A DNA stretch of 5,632 nucleotides from Methanosarcinales archaeon (GTDB lineage Archaea > Halobacteriota > Syntropharchaeia > Alkanophagales > Methanospirareceae): NCBI GenBank assembly GCA_030621945.1, contig JAUXGS010000074.1, positions 1 through 5,632 on the forward strand, read 5' to 3'. This document shows, piece by piece, positions 1 through 5,632 of this stretch; within the stretch, counting starts at the first letter, position 1, and each line of letters begins with the position of its first letter. A model generated the notes under the pieces. The model worked only from the letters and a program-made list of their open reading frames with translations. It searched no databases and was not told the DNA's origin. The position numbers and the translations under genes were made by a program.

Positions 1-4
1 AGGG

Positions 5-517
5 ATGAAAAAAGCATTGATAGAACTGGGAAAAAGTCTGGTAGAGGCGTTAGTAATCGTTATTCTCATAGTTTCTGTAGCATACGCAGCCACGGGGTCG
101 TGGCATATTGGATTTGCTGTTGAATCGGGGAGTATGAAACCAAATATGCAGGTGGGTGATTTGATCTTCGTGCAAGCCCCACATCGCACAAACATCATAC
201 CATATGAAGAAGGCAAAATACTTAATTATACAACCTTCAGCGAGTATGGCGACGTGATTATCTACCGCCCGAATGGGTATTCTTCTGCAACGCCAATAAT
301 ACACCGGGCAATGTATTGGGTGGAAGCAGGGGGGAAGATGCCTGATGGGAAGCCCGCTCCACATGCCGGGTACATAACCAAGGGGGATAATAATTTGGGT
401 TATGACCAGCCAATGCTTGGCGTTGAGCCTGTGAAGCCCGAATGGGTGATAGCAGTGGCGAAAGCACGAGTCCCTTACTTGGGTTACCCCTCTCTAATCT
501 TGAAGAAAGGTTTTTAA
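5..517 (+). CDS. Signal peptidase I, archaeal S26B (Sec11-like) type
   Basis: Membrane-anchored serine protease that cleaves signal peptides from Sec- or Tat-exported preproteins on the outer face of the membrane. The 170-residue product has one N-terminal membrane segment (about residues 12-30, rich in V/I/L) followed by the catalytic domain. The SGSMKP box gives Ser43. The GDVIIYRP box at 82-89 precedes IIHR, which gives His100. GDNN gives Asp128, and Asp134 lies six residues on. His in place of the bacterial general-base Lys is the archaeal/ER signature, and the Ser/His/Asp spacing fits the M. voltae enzyme as I recall it. There is no second membrane helix; the protein ends soon after VPYLGYP, which is normal for short archaeal forms. 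The ATG sits four bases from the window edge, so its ribosome binding site is not visible and a longer upstream start cannot be excluded, although a charged MKK followed by a helix looks like a natural N-terminus. The family call is firm. Confidence 0.93.
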   Translation: MKKALIELGKSLVEALVIVILIVSVAYAATGSWHIGFAVESGSMKPNMQVGDLIFVQAPHRTNIIPYEEGKILNYTTFSEYGDVIIYRPNGYSSATPIIHRAMYWVEAGGKMPDGKPAPHAGYITKGDNNLGYDQPMLGVEPVKPEWVIAVAKARVPYLGYPSLILKKGF

Positions 518-518
518 A
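505..518 (+). promoter_or_regulatory. Candidate BRE/TATA promoter for ribosomal protein L10e
   Basis: GAAAGG followed directly by TTTTTAAA resembles the archaeal BRE plus TATA pattern and overlaps the end of the signal peptidase gene. The TATA-like core (511-518) is centred about 34 bases before the L10e ATG. Transcription would therefore be expected to start near 538-541, leaving a leader of only about 10 bases. This agrees with the absence of a Shine-Dalgarno sequence just before that ATG. AT-rich sequence can match by chance, so this is an inference. Confidence 0.35.
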
Positions 519-548
519 CAGGGAGAGTGAATAGAATAATAAGAAACC

Positions 549-1070
549 ATGGGTAGAAAGCCAGCTCGGATGTACACGAGAGTATCAGGACATGCGTATG
601 TGCGAAAGGAATACATGGGCGGAGTTCCGGGAAGCAAGATAACGATCTTCGATATGGGCAATCTCAGCGCGGAGTTCCCTGTTTCTTTATCCTTAGTTGC
701 GAAGGAAGCGTGTCAAATAAGACACAATGCATTGGAAGCGGCACGGATTTTTGCTAACCGGTATCTGGTGAATGGTGTGGGGCGAAATAATTTTCACCTG
801 AAAATACGGTTGTATCCGCACCATGTGCTGAGAGAAAACAAGTTGGCGACCGGTGCAGGAGCAGACCGTGTATCGAGTGGCATGCGACATGCGTTTGGGA
901 GAGCGGTAAGTACGGCAGCGAGGGTGAAGAGAGGGCAGAAGATGCTCAGCGTCGCAGTTGAGGGGGATAATGTCGAATACGCGAAGGACGCATTGAAGAG
1001 GGCAAGTTATAAACTGCCTACACCGTGTAAGATCGTTATAGATAAAGGTGAGGAGTTAGTGACTGCGTAA
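549..1070 (+). CDS. rpl10e: 50S ribosomal protein L10e (uL16 family)
   Basis: Protein of the large ribosomal subunit, the archaeal/eukaryotic counterpart of bacterial L16. It sits near the A-site tRNA and the central protuberance. At 173 residues it has the usual archaeal length. Family hallmarks are [11 protein letters not shown] at the N-terminus, [18 protein letters not shown] at about residues 21-38, the basic loop region with [17 protein letters not shown] at about 97-113, and the C-terminal SYKLPTP segment. The start is fixed by the conserved N-terminus. No Shine-Dalgarno sequence lies at normal distance: the bases before the ATG are AAGAAACC, and the purine run GGGAG at 521-525 is over 20 bases away. 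Translation may therefore be leaderless or nearly so. It lies 31 bp after the signal peptidase gene and 116 bp before the next gene, so it may end a transcription unit. No rival identification is plausible. Confidence 0.97.
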   Translation: MGRKPARMYTRVSGHAYVRKEYMGGVPGSKITIFDMGNLSAEFPVSLSLVAKEACQIRHNALEAARIFANRYLVNGVGRNNFHLKIRLYPHHVLRENKLATGAGADRVSSGMRHAFGRAVSTAARVKRGQKMLSVAVEGDNVEYAKDALKRASYKLPTPCKIVIDKGEELVTA

Positions 1071-1085
1071 GTAACTTGTGGATAG

Positions 1086-1139
1086 TTATTAATTAGATAG
1101 GCTATACTTGGAAGCGAGCTGACAGAAGTTTTATTAATT
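1086..1139 (+). repeat. 9-bp direct repeat TTATTAATT in the intergenic gap
   Basis: TTATTAATT occurs at 1086-1094 and again at 1131-1139, 45 bp apart start to start, both within the 116-bp gap between L10e and the flavin reductase-like gene. The second copy overlaps the candidate TATA box. The copies could be regulator half-sites or alternative TATA elements, but in AT-rich spacer DNA a 9-bp repeat may be chance. Confidence 0.4.
1124..1137 (+). promoter_or_regulatory. Candidate BRE/TATA promoter of the flavin reductase-argG unit
   Basis: AGAAGT followed by TTTATTAA resembles an archaeal BRE and TATA box. The expected transcription start would be about 1158-1161, giving a leader of roughly 27 bases with room for the Shine-Dalgarno sequence at 1173-1180. 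A second AT-rich stretch, ATATTTAA at 1147-1154, is an alternative TATA box, but it would place the start on top of the ribosome binding site. Inference from pattern and spacing only. Confidence 0.4.
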
Positions 1140-1147
1140 CTCGCAAA

Positions 1148-1169
1148 TATTTAATTTGAGGGTTAAATA
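1148..1169. repeat. 7-bp inverted repeat, possible operator
   Basis: TATTTAA at 1148-1154 and its exact reverse complement TTAAATA at 1163-1169 are separated by 8 bases. The repeat lies between the candidate TATA box and the ribosome binding site of the flavin reductase-like gene, and covers the expected transcription start. That position would suit a repressor site controlling the downstream argG. The arms are purely AT, so a stable RNA hairpin is unlikely and chance remains possible. Confidence 0.4.
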
Positions 1170-1172
1170 ACG

Positions 1173-1180
1173 GAAAGGGG
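1173..1180 (+). promoter_or_regulatory. Shine-Dalgarno of the flavin reductase-like gene
   Basis: GAAAGGGG ends 6 bases before the ATG at 1187. This is good spacing and supports that start. The next in-frame stop upstream is TGA at 1157-1159, and no ATG, GTG or TTG start codon lies in frame between them. Confidence 0.6.
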
Positions 1181-1186
1181 TTAAAG

Positions 1187-1738
1187 ATGGAACTTGAAAC
1201 AAAAGCATTCCCGAAATTGCTTGTCCGGCCAGTAGTGGTGGTTACAACGATATCAGAGCGGGGGATATCGAATGCCGCACCTTTCAGCCTCAATTCGCCG
1301 ATAAGCTTCGATCCGCCTTTATACGGGTTCTCGTGCAATCCTGCGCACGACACGTTGAAGAACATCCGTGAGAATGGCGAGTTCGTAGTGAACGTGGTTG
1401 GGAAGGACTTTGGTGCGCTAATGCATGTTCTGGAGGTGGATTATCCGTATGAGGATAACGAGTTGGTGCATGCGGGATTAACGGAAGAGAGGGCGAAGGC
1501 GGTGAAGCCGCCGAGGATAAAGGAAGCGATAGCATGGATCGAATGCAAGCGTGAAAAGGAAGTTGAGCTGGGCGAGCATGTTTTGATTGTTGGGCGGATA
1601 TTAGCGATAGGCGTGAAGGACGAGTTCTGGAAGGAAACAGAAGTGCTCGATATGGAAATAGCGAAACCTTTATGCCATATAGCGGGGGAATTCTTTGCCG
1701 TGGATATGAAAGAGGCGAAATACAAGAGAGCTAAATGA
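1187..1738 (+). CDS. Flavin reductase-like FMN-binding split-barrel protein
   Basis: A 183-residue protein of the Flavin_Reduct (DIM6/NTAB) family. These small cytosolic FMN-binding proteins include flavin reductases, ferric reductases and flavoredoxins; the electron donor and acceptor here cannot be read from sequence. Visible family features are RPVVVVTT at 14-21, GISNAAPFS at 26-34 (typical flavin-contact strand and loop), FDPPLYGFS at 41-49, [17 protein letters not shown] at 55-71, the core strand HVLIVGRI at 131-138, and [10 protein letters not shown] near the C-terminus. Length is normal for the family and there is no signal peptide. The start has a good Shine-Dalgarno sequence. Its stop overlaps the argG start (ATGA at 1735-1738), so the two are probably co-transcribed and translationally coupled. 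I know of no biochemical reason linking a flavin reductase with arginine synthesis, so the pairing may be only positional. Confidence 0.88.
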   Translation: MELETKAFPKLLVRPVVVVTTISERGISNAAPFSLNSPISFDPPLYGFSCNPAHDTLKNIRENGEFVVNVVGKDFGALMHVLEVDYPYEDNELVHAGLTEERAKAVKPPRIKEAIAWIECKREKEVELGEHVLIVGRILAIGVKDEFWKETEVLDMEIAKPLCHIAGEFFAVDMKEAKYKRAK

Positions 1739-2901
1739 AGAAAGTAGTGCTTGCTTATTCCGGTGGGTTGGACACTTCGGTTTGCATTCCTTTGCTGAGA
1801 GAGCATTATGGCTATGATGAAGTAATTGCCGTAATGGTGGATGTAGGCCAGCCGGAGGCTGATATAGACGAGGGTGTAGAACGCGGGAATAAGCTCGGTG
1901 ACCTATTTAGGCTTATAGATGCTAAGGACGAGTTCGTGCGCGATTACATCTTTCAGTTGATAAAGGCGAATGGCAGCTACGAGGGGTACGTGCTCGGGAC
2001 TGCGATCGCGAGACCGCTGATAGCAAAGAAAGTGGTGGAAGTTGCGAAGGAAGAAAACGCAGAGGCTGTAGCACATGGCTGTACCGGTAAGGGTAACGAC
2101 CAGCTAAGATTTGATGCTGTTTTCAGGGCTACTAATTTGGATGTTGTCGCACCGGTACGAGAAATGAGTTTGACGCGGGAAGAGGAGAAGAAATATGCCC
2201 TGGAGCACGGCCTCTCTTTTGAATCAGAGAAGCGATGGAGCATAGATGAAAATATCTGGAGCAGGAGCATAGAAGGGGATGAGTTAGAAGACCCTGTGTT
2301 CTTTCCGCCTGAAGAGATCTTCCAATGGACTGTTTCTCAGGATAACGCGCCGGACGATGCGGATATAGTAAAAATAGAGTTTGAGCGTGGCATTCCCGTT
2401 TCAGTGAACGGTGTAAGAGCGGACGGCGTTTCGCTAATTAAGAGATTGAACGAGGTGGGCGGCAAGCACGGCGTTGGCAGAACTGATATAATCGAAGATC
2501 GGGTTCTTGGATTCAAGGCGCGGGAGAATTACGAGCATCCAGCAGCTACTATCCTATTAGAAGCGCATCGTGATCTTGAGCGGTTTGTTCTAACGAGAAA
2601 CGAGTTGCGGTTCAAAGAATTTGTTGATCAGACCTGGAGTGAGCTGGTATATCAGGGTTTAGTTATGGACCCACTTTATGATGCTCTTAATGCATTCATA
2701 GATAAAACGCAGGAACGGGTAAACGGCACGGTGTTTATGAAATTGAAAAAGGGTGTTGCACGCGTAGTGGGACGAGAATCCACCAACGCATTATATTCGG
2801 CTGATGTATCCTTTGACGCCAAACAAGAGACTCGGATTGTAGAAGGGTTTTCTGTGTATCACGGTTTTCAGTCAAGGATGTTCAGGAAATCTTTAGAATG
2901 A
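1735..2901 (+). CDS. argG: Argininosuccinate synthase
   Basis: Catalyses citrulline + aspartate + ATP to argininosuccinate + AMP + PPi (EC 6.3.4.5), the penultimate step of arginine biosynthesis, in the cytosol. The 388-residue length is normal for archaeal forms. The N-terminal ATP-pyrophosphatase loop AYSGGLDTS spans residues 7-15. [13 protein letters not shown] at 87-99 and [13 protein letters not shown] at 114-126 form the nucleotide, citrulline and aspartate site. [19 protein letters not shown] at 169-187 is the conserved substrate loop. The C-terminal region carries [12 protein letters not shown] (277-288), [12 protein letters not shown] (303-314), RVNGTV (328-333) and HGFQSRMF, which form the multimerisation part. 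No key residue appears missing. The ATG overlaps the preceding stop by 4 bp, and a weak GAGAG (1726-1730) lies 4 bases upstream, so translation probably depends on coupling. An AT-rich inverted repeat ahead of the operon is a candidate operator. argH is not in this window. Confidence 0.97.
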   Translation: MKKVVLAYSGGLDTSVCIPLLREHYGYDEVIAVMVDVGQPEADIDEGVERGNKLGDLFRLIDAKDEFVRDYIFQLIKANGSYEGYVLGTAIARPLIAKKVVEVAKEENAEAVAHGCTGKGNDQLRFDAVFRATNLDVVAPVREMSLTREEEKKYALEHGLSFESEKRWSIDENIWSRSIEGDELEDPVFFPPEEIFQWTVSQDNAPDDADIVKIEFERGIPVSVNGVRADGVSLIKRLNEVGGKHGVGRTDIIEDRVLGFKARENYEHPAATILLEAHRDLERFVLTRNELRFKEFVDQTWSELVYQGLVMDPLYDALNAFIDKTQERVNGTVFMKLKKGVARVVGRESTNALYSADVSFDAKQETRIVEGFSVYHGFQSRMFRKSLE

Positions 2902-2938
2902 ACGTAACCAAAAATCTAATCGTTATCTCTTTTGTGCT

Positions 2939-4255
2939 ATGAACGCAGCAGTGCAAAGATCAAGGATAGAAGGCGAGATAATTGCGCCACCCTCTAAAAG
3001 CTATACGCACCGAGCCATTACAATCGCTGCACTGGCGAAGAAAAGCGAGATTGTTTATCCGCTTCTATCGGGAGACACAGAAGCGACAATTAACGCTGCG
3101 AAATGCTTAGGAGCAACAGTCGAGGTAGCGGTAGAGCAGGAGGGGCAAGCAAAGAAAATATTGATAGAAGGCACTGAAGGAAGCCCTGATACGCCTGAGG
3201 ATGTGATAAATGCCGAGAACTCTGGCACTACCTTACGATTCTTCACTGCGGTGTCTGCGTTATGCGAAGGCGCTGCGGTTATAACCGGAGATGCTTCGTT
3301 GAGAAAGCGCCCGAATTTGCCGTTGCTGAAAGCGTTAAACGAACTTGGTTCAGAAGCGTTCTCTACAAGAGGAGATGGAACCGCACCAATAGTGGTGAAG
3401 GGCAGACTAACAGGTGGAGAAACAGTGATAGATGCATCTATCAGTTCCCAGTTCATCTCCGCATTACTCATCGCATGCCCGCTCGCAGCGAAAGATTCTT
3501 ATATTCTGGCGAACAATCTTAGTTCAGTACCTTACATGAGAATGACAACCGAGGTCTTAGAGCAAGCAGGTGTTGAGGTCTCCTTTTCCCGTTTGAGTAG
3601 TTCTAATGATTATTCTTTTCACGTAGAAGGCGGGAGAAGCTATGATTTACGAAGGTTTACGGTTCCCGGCGATTTTTCTTCCTCCTCTTATCTCTTAGCC
3701 GCGGCAGCAATCACGGATTCCGAGTTAAAGGTAAAGAACTTGTTCCCTTCGGCGCAGGGCGATTCCAGGATTGTGGGACTATTGGAGGAGATGGGCGCTA
3801 AGATAAACTGGAACAAGGAAGAAGGGGTTGTAGAAGTAAACGGGGCTCAATCGGTGGGTTTAAAAGGGATAAAGGTAAATATGCGTGAGAATCCAGACTT
3901 GGTGCCTACAATCGCGGTGTTAGCAGCGGTTGCTGAAGGTAGCACCGAAATAACGGGTGTAGCACATCTAAGATATAAAGAGACGGATAGGCTGAAGTTT
4001 CTGACAGAAGAGTTGACGAAGATGGGTGTGCAAATAAAGGAGAAGGAAGACGGGTTGTTGATAGAAGGGGAAGAAAAGTTAAAAGCGGCAAAGGTATATT
4101 CCCACGAGGACCACAGATTGGCAATGGCTCTGTGTATTGCTGCTCTTTCTGCAAGAGGCGAAACAGTCGTAGAGGAAGCGGGATGTGCTAATATCTCTTA
4201 TCCTTCTTTCTTTGAGGATATGCTCAATTTAGGTGCTGATATAACCATCTCTTAG
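2939..4255 (+). CDS. aroA: 3-phosphoshikimate 1-carboxyvinyltransferase (EPSP synthase)
   Basis: Transfers the enolpyruvyl group of PEP to shikimate 3-phosphate (EC 2.5.1.19), the sixth step of the shikimate pathway to chorismate. At 438 residues it is of normal length and has the two-domain inside-out barrel signature. By motif alignment to the E. coli enzyme, APPSKSYTHRA at 16-26 supplies Lys20 and Arg25, ENSGTTLRF at 93-101 the PEP loop glycine, LRKRPNLPLL at 121-130 Arg124, and SSQFISALL at 169-177 Gln171. NPDLVPT at 318-324 supplies catalytic Asp320, RYKETDRL at 345-352 Glu348 and Arg351, and HEDHRLAMA at 389-397 His392 and Arg393. The C-terminal lysine of E. coli (K411) has no evident equivalent in the CANISYPSFF segment. 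The gene starts 37 bp after argG with no Shine-Dalgarno sequence, but no alternative start lies nearby and the family N-terminus begins just here. Co-transcription with argG is likely, not proven. Confidence 0.97.
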   Translation: MNAAVQRSRIEGEIIAPPSKSYTHRAITIAALAKKSEIVYPLLSGDTEATINAAKCLGATVEVAVEQEGQAKKILIEGTEGSPDTPEDVINAENSGTTLRFFTAVSALCEGAAVITGDASLRKRPNLPLLKALNELGSEAFSTRGDGTAPIVVKGRLTGGETVIDASISSQFISALLIACPLAAKDSYILANNLSSVPYMRMTTEVLEQAGVEVSFSRLSSSNDYSFHVEGGRSYDLRRFTVPGDFSSSSYLLAAAAITDSELKVKNLFPSAQGDSRIVGLLEEMGAKINWNKEEGVVEVNGAQSVGLKGIKVNMRENPDLVPTIAVLAAVAEGSTEITGVAHLRYKETDRLKFLTEELTKMGVQIKEKEDGLLIEGEEKLKAAKVYSHEDHRLAMALCIAALSARGETVVEEAGCANISYPSFFEDMLNLGADITIS

Positions 4256-4261
4256 AGGTGG
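4254..4261 (+). promoter_or_regulatory. Orphan Shine-Dalgarno-like AGAGGTGG, overlapping TATA-like GTATAAGA
   Basis: AGAGGTGG overlaps the aroA stop codon and would pair well with the archaeal 16S 3' end, yet the next usable start (ATG 4290) is 28 bases away. No ATG, GTG or TTG lies at a normal distance from it. The adjoining GTATAAGA (4261-4268) is about 26 bases before that ATG and could instead be a TATA box giving a leaderless transcript. Which reading is right cannot be told from sequence. Confidence 0.3.
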
Positions 4262-4289
4262 TATAAGAGAAAGAGAAAACTGAAAGAAA

Positions 4290-5489
4290 ATGAATGAAGA
4301 GCTGAAGGACGAGATAAGGACTTTTAATGCAAAAGACGTGCTTGTGGAGATGAAGGACCTATCAGGTTCAATGTTGGACCTTGCGTATTCAGCAGTTCTG
4401 TACAGCAACCCGGAGATAGCGAACGAGGTATTTAGATTAGAGCAGAAGATGCATTCGCTTTTGTATAAGCTGAGAATAGCGATCATGTTAGGGGCACGGA
4501 ACTTAGATGACGCAATAGAATTCGCAGGGATATTACAGATCGCCTCTGCGGCGGAGAAAATATCTAATGCCGCGGGGGATATCGCGAAAATAGCAACTTC
4601 GGTTGATATCACCAGTTATCTTGACCGCGAGGATTTTGAAGAAGCGATACTAAATGTAAAGATAAAACCATCGTCAGTTTTAAAAAACAAGTCGTTAGAG
4701 GACTTAAAGCTTGAGACTGAAACAGGAATGCACGTATTAGCGATGAAAAGGGGCTCTAAGTGGATCCACTCACTGGATAAAGACGAGCGATTGCAGGAAG
4801 ACGACCTGATTATTGCTTCCGGTCCAACAGAGGGGATACCAGCGTTTTGTAAACTGGCAACGGGTAAGGAGTATAAGGAGCGGGAGAAGGAGAGCGAGGC
4901 GGGGATAAAGAGGAAAAGGCTAACGGAGGAAATCGCAGACCTCATCGCGGATATGAAAAACATCTCAGAACTGATGGTTGGGCTCTCGTATTCTGCAGTT
5001 ACGTTTTATAGCAAAGATATAGCGAAGGAAGTGAAGGATTTGGAAGAGTCAATGGATCGGATGAAGGAAGAGCTGGAGATCTTAGTGATAGATGCGGCAA
5101 GAGGGATAACGAAACGGAGTAATTTTGGTGAGCTCCGGGGCTTACTGCACATCGCGTGGTCTTCAGAGATTTTATCCGATGCGGCGTATGAGATTGCGGA
5201 TGTGGTGCTCCGTGATCTTCCCTTGCATCCGGTCTTTTTAGCTTCGATCGAAGAATCCGATGAGATAATCTTGAAGATGGAAGTAAAGAACGCGGACATA
5301 TTTGACAGGACGCTCAAGGGGTTGAGAATAGAGACTCGAACCGGAATGTTTATACTGGCAATTCGCAGAAGAGACGGCAGATGGGTTTACAATCCGGCGG
5401 GCGATGCGGAGATACGGAATGGCGATTTGCTCATTATGCGTGGCCCACGAGAGGGCGAAGATAAAATGAGAGAGATTTGCGAGGGTTGA
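4290..5489 (+). CDS. Tandem PhoU-TrkA_C-PhoU-TrkA_C regulatory protein
   Basis: A 399-residue soluble protein made of two copies of the same two-domain unit. PhoU-like helices span about residues 14-105 and 212-308, and RCK_C/TrkA_C ligand-binding domains about 119-186 and 322-392. The copies align clearly: LAYSAV / LSYSAV, EIANEV / DIAKEV, AEKISNAAGDIA / SEILSDAAYEIA, and LEDLKLETETGMHVLAMKR / LKGLRIETRTGMFILAIRR. In the second PhoU the helix reads LEESMDRM; in the first the Asp is replaced by His55 (LEQKMHSL). TrkA_C domains commonly bind small ligands or ions to gate potassium channels and transporters. PhoU domains bind metals and regulate phosphate uptake. There are no membrane segments and no Rossmann-type RCK_N domain, so it is probably a cytosolic regulator of an ion transporter encoded elsewhere; the ion is not known from sequence. 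The start is ATG 4290 (an in-frame TGA lies at 4281-4283), with only weak purine-rich sequence ahead. It lies 34 bp after aroA. The domain call is strong, the role inferred. Confidence 0.87.
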   Translation: MNEELKDEIRTFNAKDVLVEMKDLSGSMLDLAYSAVLYSNPEIANEVFRLEQKMHSLLYKLRIAIMLGARNLDDAIEFAGILQIASAAEKISNAAGDIAKIATSVDITSYLDREDFEEAILNVKIKPSSVLKNKSLEDLKLETETGMHVLAMKRGSKWIHSLDKDERLQEDDLIIASGPTEGIPAFCKLATGKEYKEREKESEAGIKRKRLTEEIADLIADMKNISELMVGLSYSAVTFYSKDIAKEVKDLEESMDRMKEELEILVIDAARGITKRSNFGELRGLLHIAWSSEILSDAAYEIADVVLRDLPLHPVFLASIEESDEIILKMEVKNADIFDRTLKGLRIETRTGMFILAIRRRDGRWVYNPAGDAEIRNGDLLIMRGPREGEDKMREICEG

Positions 5490-5544
5490 AAAATTCAAAT
5501 CTTCCACATCCCAGAAACATTAGCATAGTCGCAACATCCTCTAA

Positions 5545-5554
5545 GGGGGGGGGG
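5545..5554 (+). repeat. Homopolymer of ten Gs
   Basis: An uninterrupted G10 run lies in the 136-base spacer after the PhoU/TrkA_C gene, about 23 bases upstream of a strong TATA box. Such tracts are prone to slippage, so its length may vary between cells or be a sequencing error. No open reading frame crosses it in a meaningful way. Confidence 0.9.
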
Positions 5555-5569
5555 TATGCAAAACTATAG

Positions 5570-5585
5570 AAAACACCTTATATAA
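5570..5585 (+). promoter_or_regulatory. Strong BRE/TATA promoter for the truncated last gene
   Basis: AAAACAC followed by CTTATATAA (5577-5585) is the best match to an archaeal BRE/TATA pattern in the window. With usual spacing, transcription would start near 5604-5607, at the GTGG of GTGGAGGTGA. This marks the beginning of a new transcription unit separate from the genes before it. Confidence 0.65.
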
Positions 5586-5606
5586 TGAGAACCGACGAAT
5601 AGCCGT

Positions 5607-5614
5607 GGAGGTGA
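5607..5614 (+). promoter_or_regulatory. Strong Shine-Dalgarno GGAGGTGA of the last gene
   Basis: GGAGGTGA is a near-perfect complement of the archaeal 16S rRNA 3' end. The ATG at 5626 begins 11 bases after it, which is longer than usual. GTG codons at 5605 and 5611, in the same frame, overlap it and are rival starts. Confidence 0.6.
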
Positions 5615-5625
5615 AAAAGAAAAAA

Positions 5626-5632
5626 ATGACAA
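5626..5632 (+). CDS. 5' end of an unidentified gene, cut by the window edge
   Basis: Only ATG ACA and one further base are visible, so nothing can be said about the product. The gene is inferred from a strong TATA box (5577-5585) and a strong Shine-Dalgarno sequence (5607-5614) in the right order. The reading frame upstream is open to GTG 5611 and GTG 5605. If GTG 5605, close to the predicted transcription start, is used, the protein would begin with MEVKKKKMT from a leaderless message. I chose the ATG as the conservative start. Confidence 0.45.

Noticed and set aside
511..515. T5 run after the signal peptidase gene as a terminator
   Set aside because: A single T5 run overlapping the stop codon is weak evidence; it fits better as part of a TATA-like element before L10e.
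1071..1186. Small RNA, tRNA or riboswitch in the 116-base gap
   Set aside because: No tRNA arms, GC-rich stems or recognisable riboswitch core are visible; the stretch is AT-rich spacer with promoter-like elements only.
1441..1806. 121-codon minus-strand open frame across the flavin reductase/argG junction
   Set aside because: It runs opposite two genes with strong homology and shows no recognisable domain or ribosome binding site.
3055..3471. 138-codon open frame on the minus strand inside aroA
   Set aside because: It is antisense to a gene with clear EPSP synthase motifs, and its translation is low-complexity and Ser/Pro/Ala-rich, as expected for a shadow frame.
3262..3522. 86-codon plus-strand frame inside aroA
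   Set aside because: It is in a different frame from the conserved aroA motifs, is rich in Arg and Trp, and looks like an out-of-frame shadow.
5474..5501. Possible hairpin terminator at the end of the PhoU/TrkA_C gene (TTGAA-AAA-TTCAA at 5486-5498; GATTTG/CAAATC at the flanks)
   Set aside because: The stems are only 5-6 bp and AT-rich, the first loop is very tight, and no T-run follows as expected for archaeal termination.
4229..5507. Several minus-strand open frames opposite the PhoU/TrkA_C gene
   Set aside because: All are Ser/Ile/Phe-rich shadows created by the codon usage of the real gene; none has a recognisable motif.

Overview
The window reads as core chromosome from an archaeon, most likely a euryarchaeote of the methanogen/ANME-like type. 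The evidence is an archaeal/eukaryotic-type ribosomal protein L10e (uL16), a signal peptidase with the archaeal Ser-His-Asp (S26B) arrangement instead of Ser-Lys, a PhoU/TrkA-C fusion of a kind familiar from archaea, and BRE/TATA-like promoter elements. The genus cannot be fixed from this sequence alone.

Six complete genes and the first bases of a seventh lie on the + strand, and about 93% of the window is coding. In order they are: signal peptidase I (5-517); ribosomal protein L10e (549-1070); a flavin reductase-like FMN-binding protein (1187-1738), which overlaps argininosuccinate synthase argG (1735-2901) by 4 bp (ATGA); EPSP synthase aroA (2939-4255); a four-domain PhoU-TrkA_C-PhoU-TrkA_C protein (4290-5489); and a truncated start at about 5626. 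No gap exceeds 300 bases. The two larger gaps hold candidate regulatory DNA. Positions 1071-1186 carry a TATA-like box, a 9-bp direct repeat and a 7-bp inverted repeat ahead of the flavin reductase-argG pair. Positions 5490-5625 carry a run of ten Gs, a strong BRE/TATA element and a strong Shine-Dalgarno sequence.

The genes form a housekeeping mixture: protein secretion, translation, arginine biosynthesis (ArgG, citrulline to argininosuccinate), the shikimate pathway (AroA) and cation-transport regulation. The flavin reductase-like gene and argG are probably translationally coupled. aroA and the PhoU/TrkA-C gene follow at short distances (37 and 34 bp) and may be read from the same transcript. 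I found no mobile element, CRISPR array, tRNA or rRNA.

I do not see a clearly undescribed system. The points most worth a second look are the internally duplicated PhoU/TrkA_C protein, the G10 tract upstream of a promoter, the ambiguous start of the last gene, the inverted repeat before the argG operon, and the mixture of starts with and without Shine-Dalgarno sequences.
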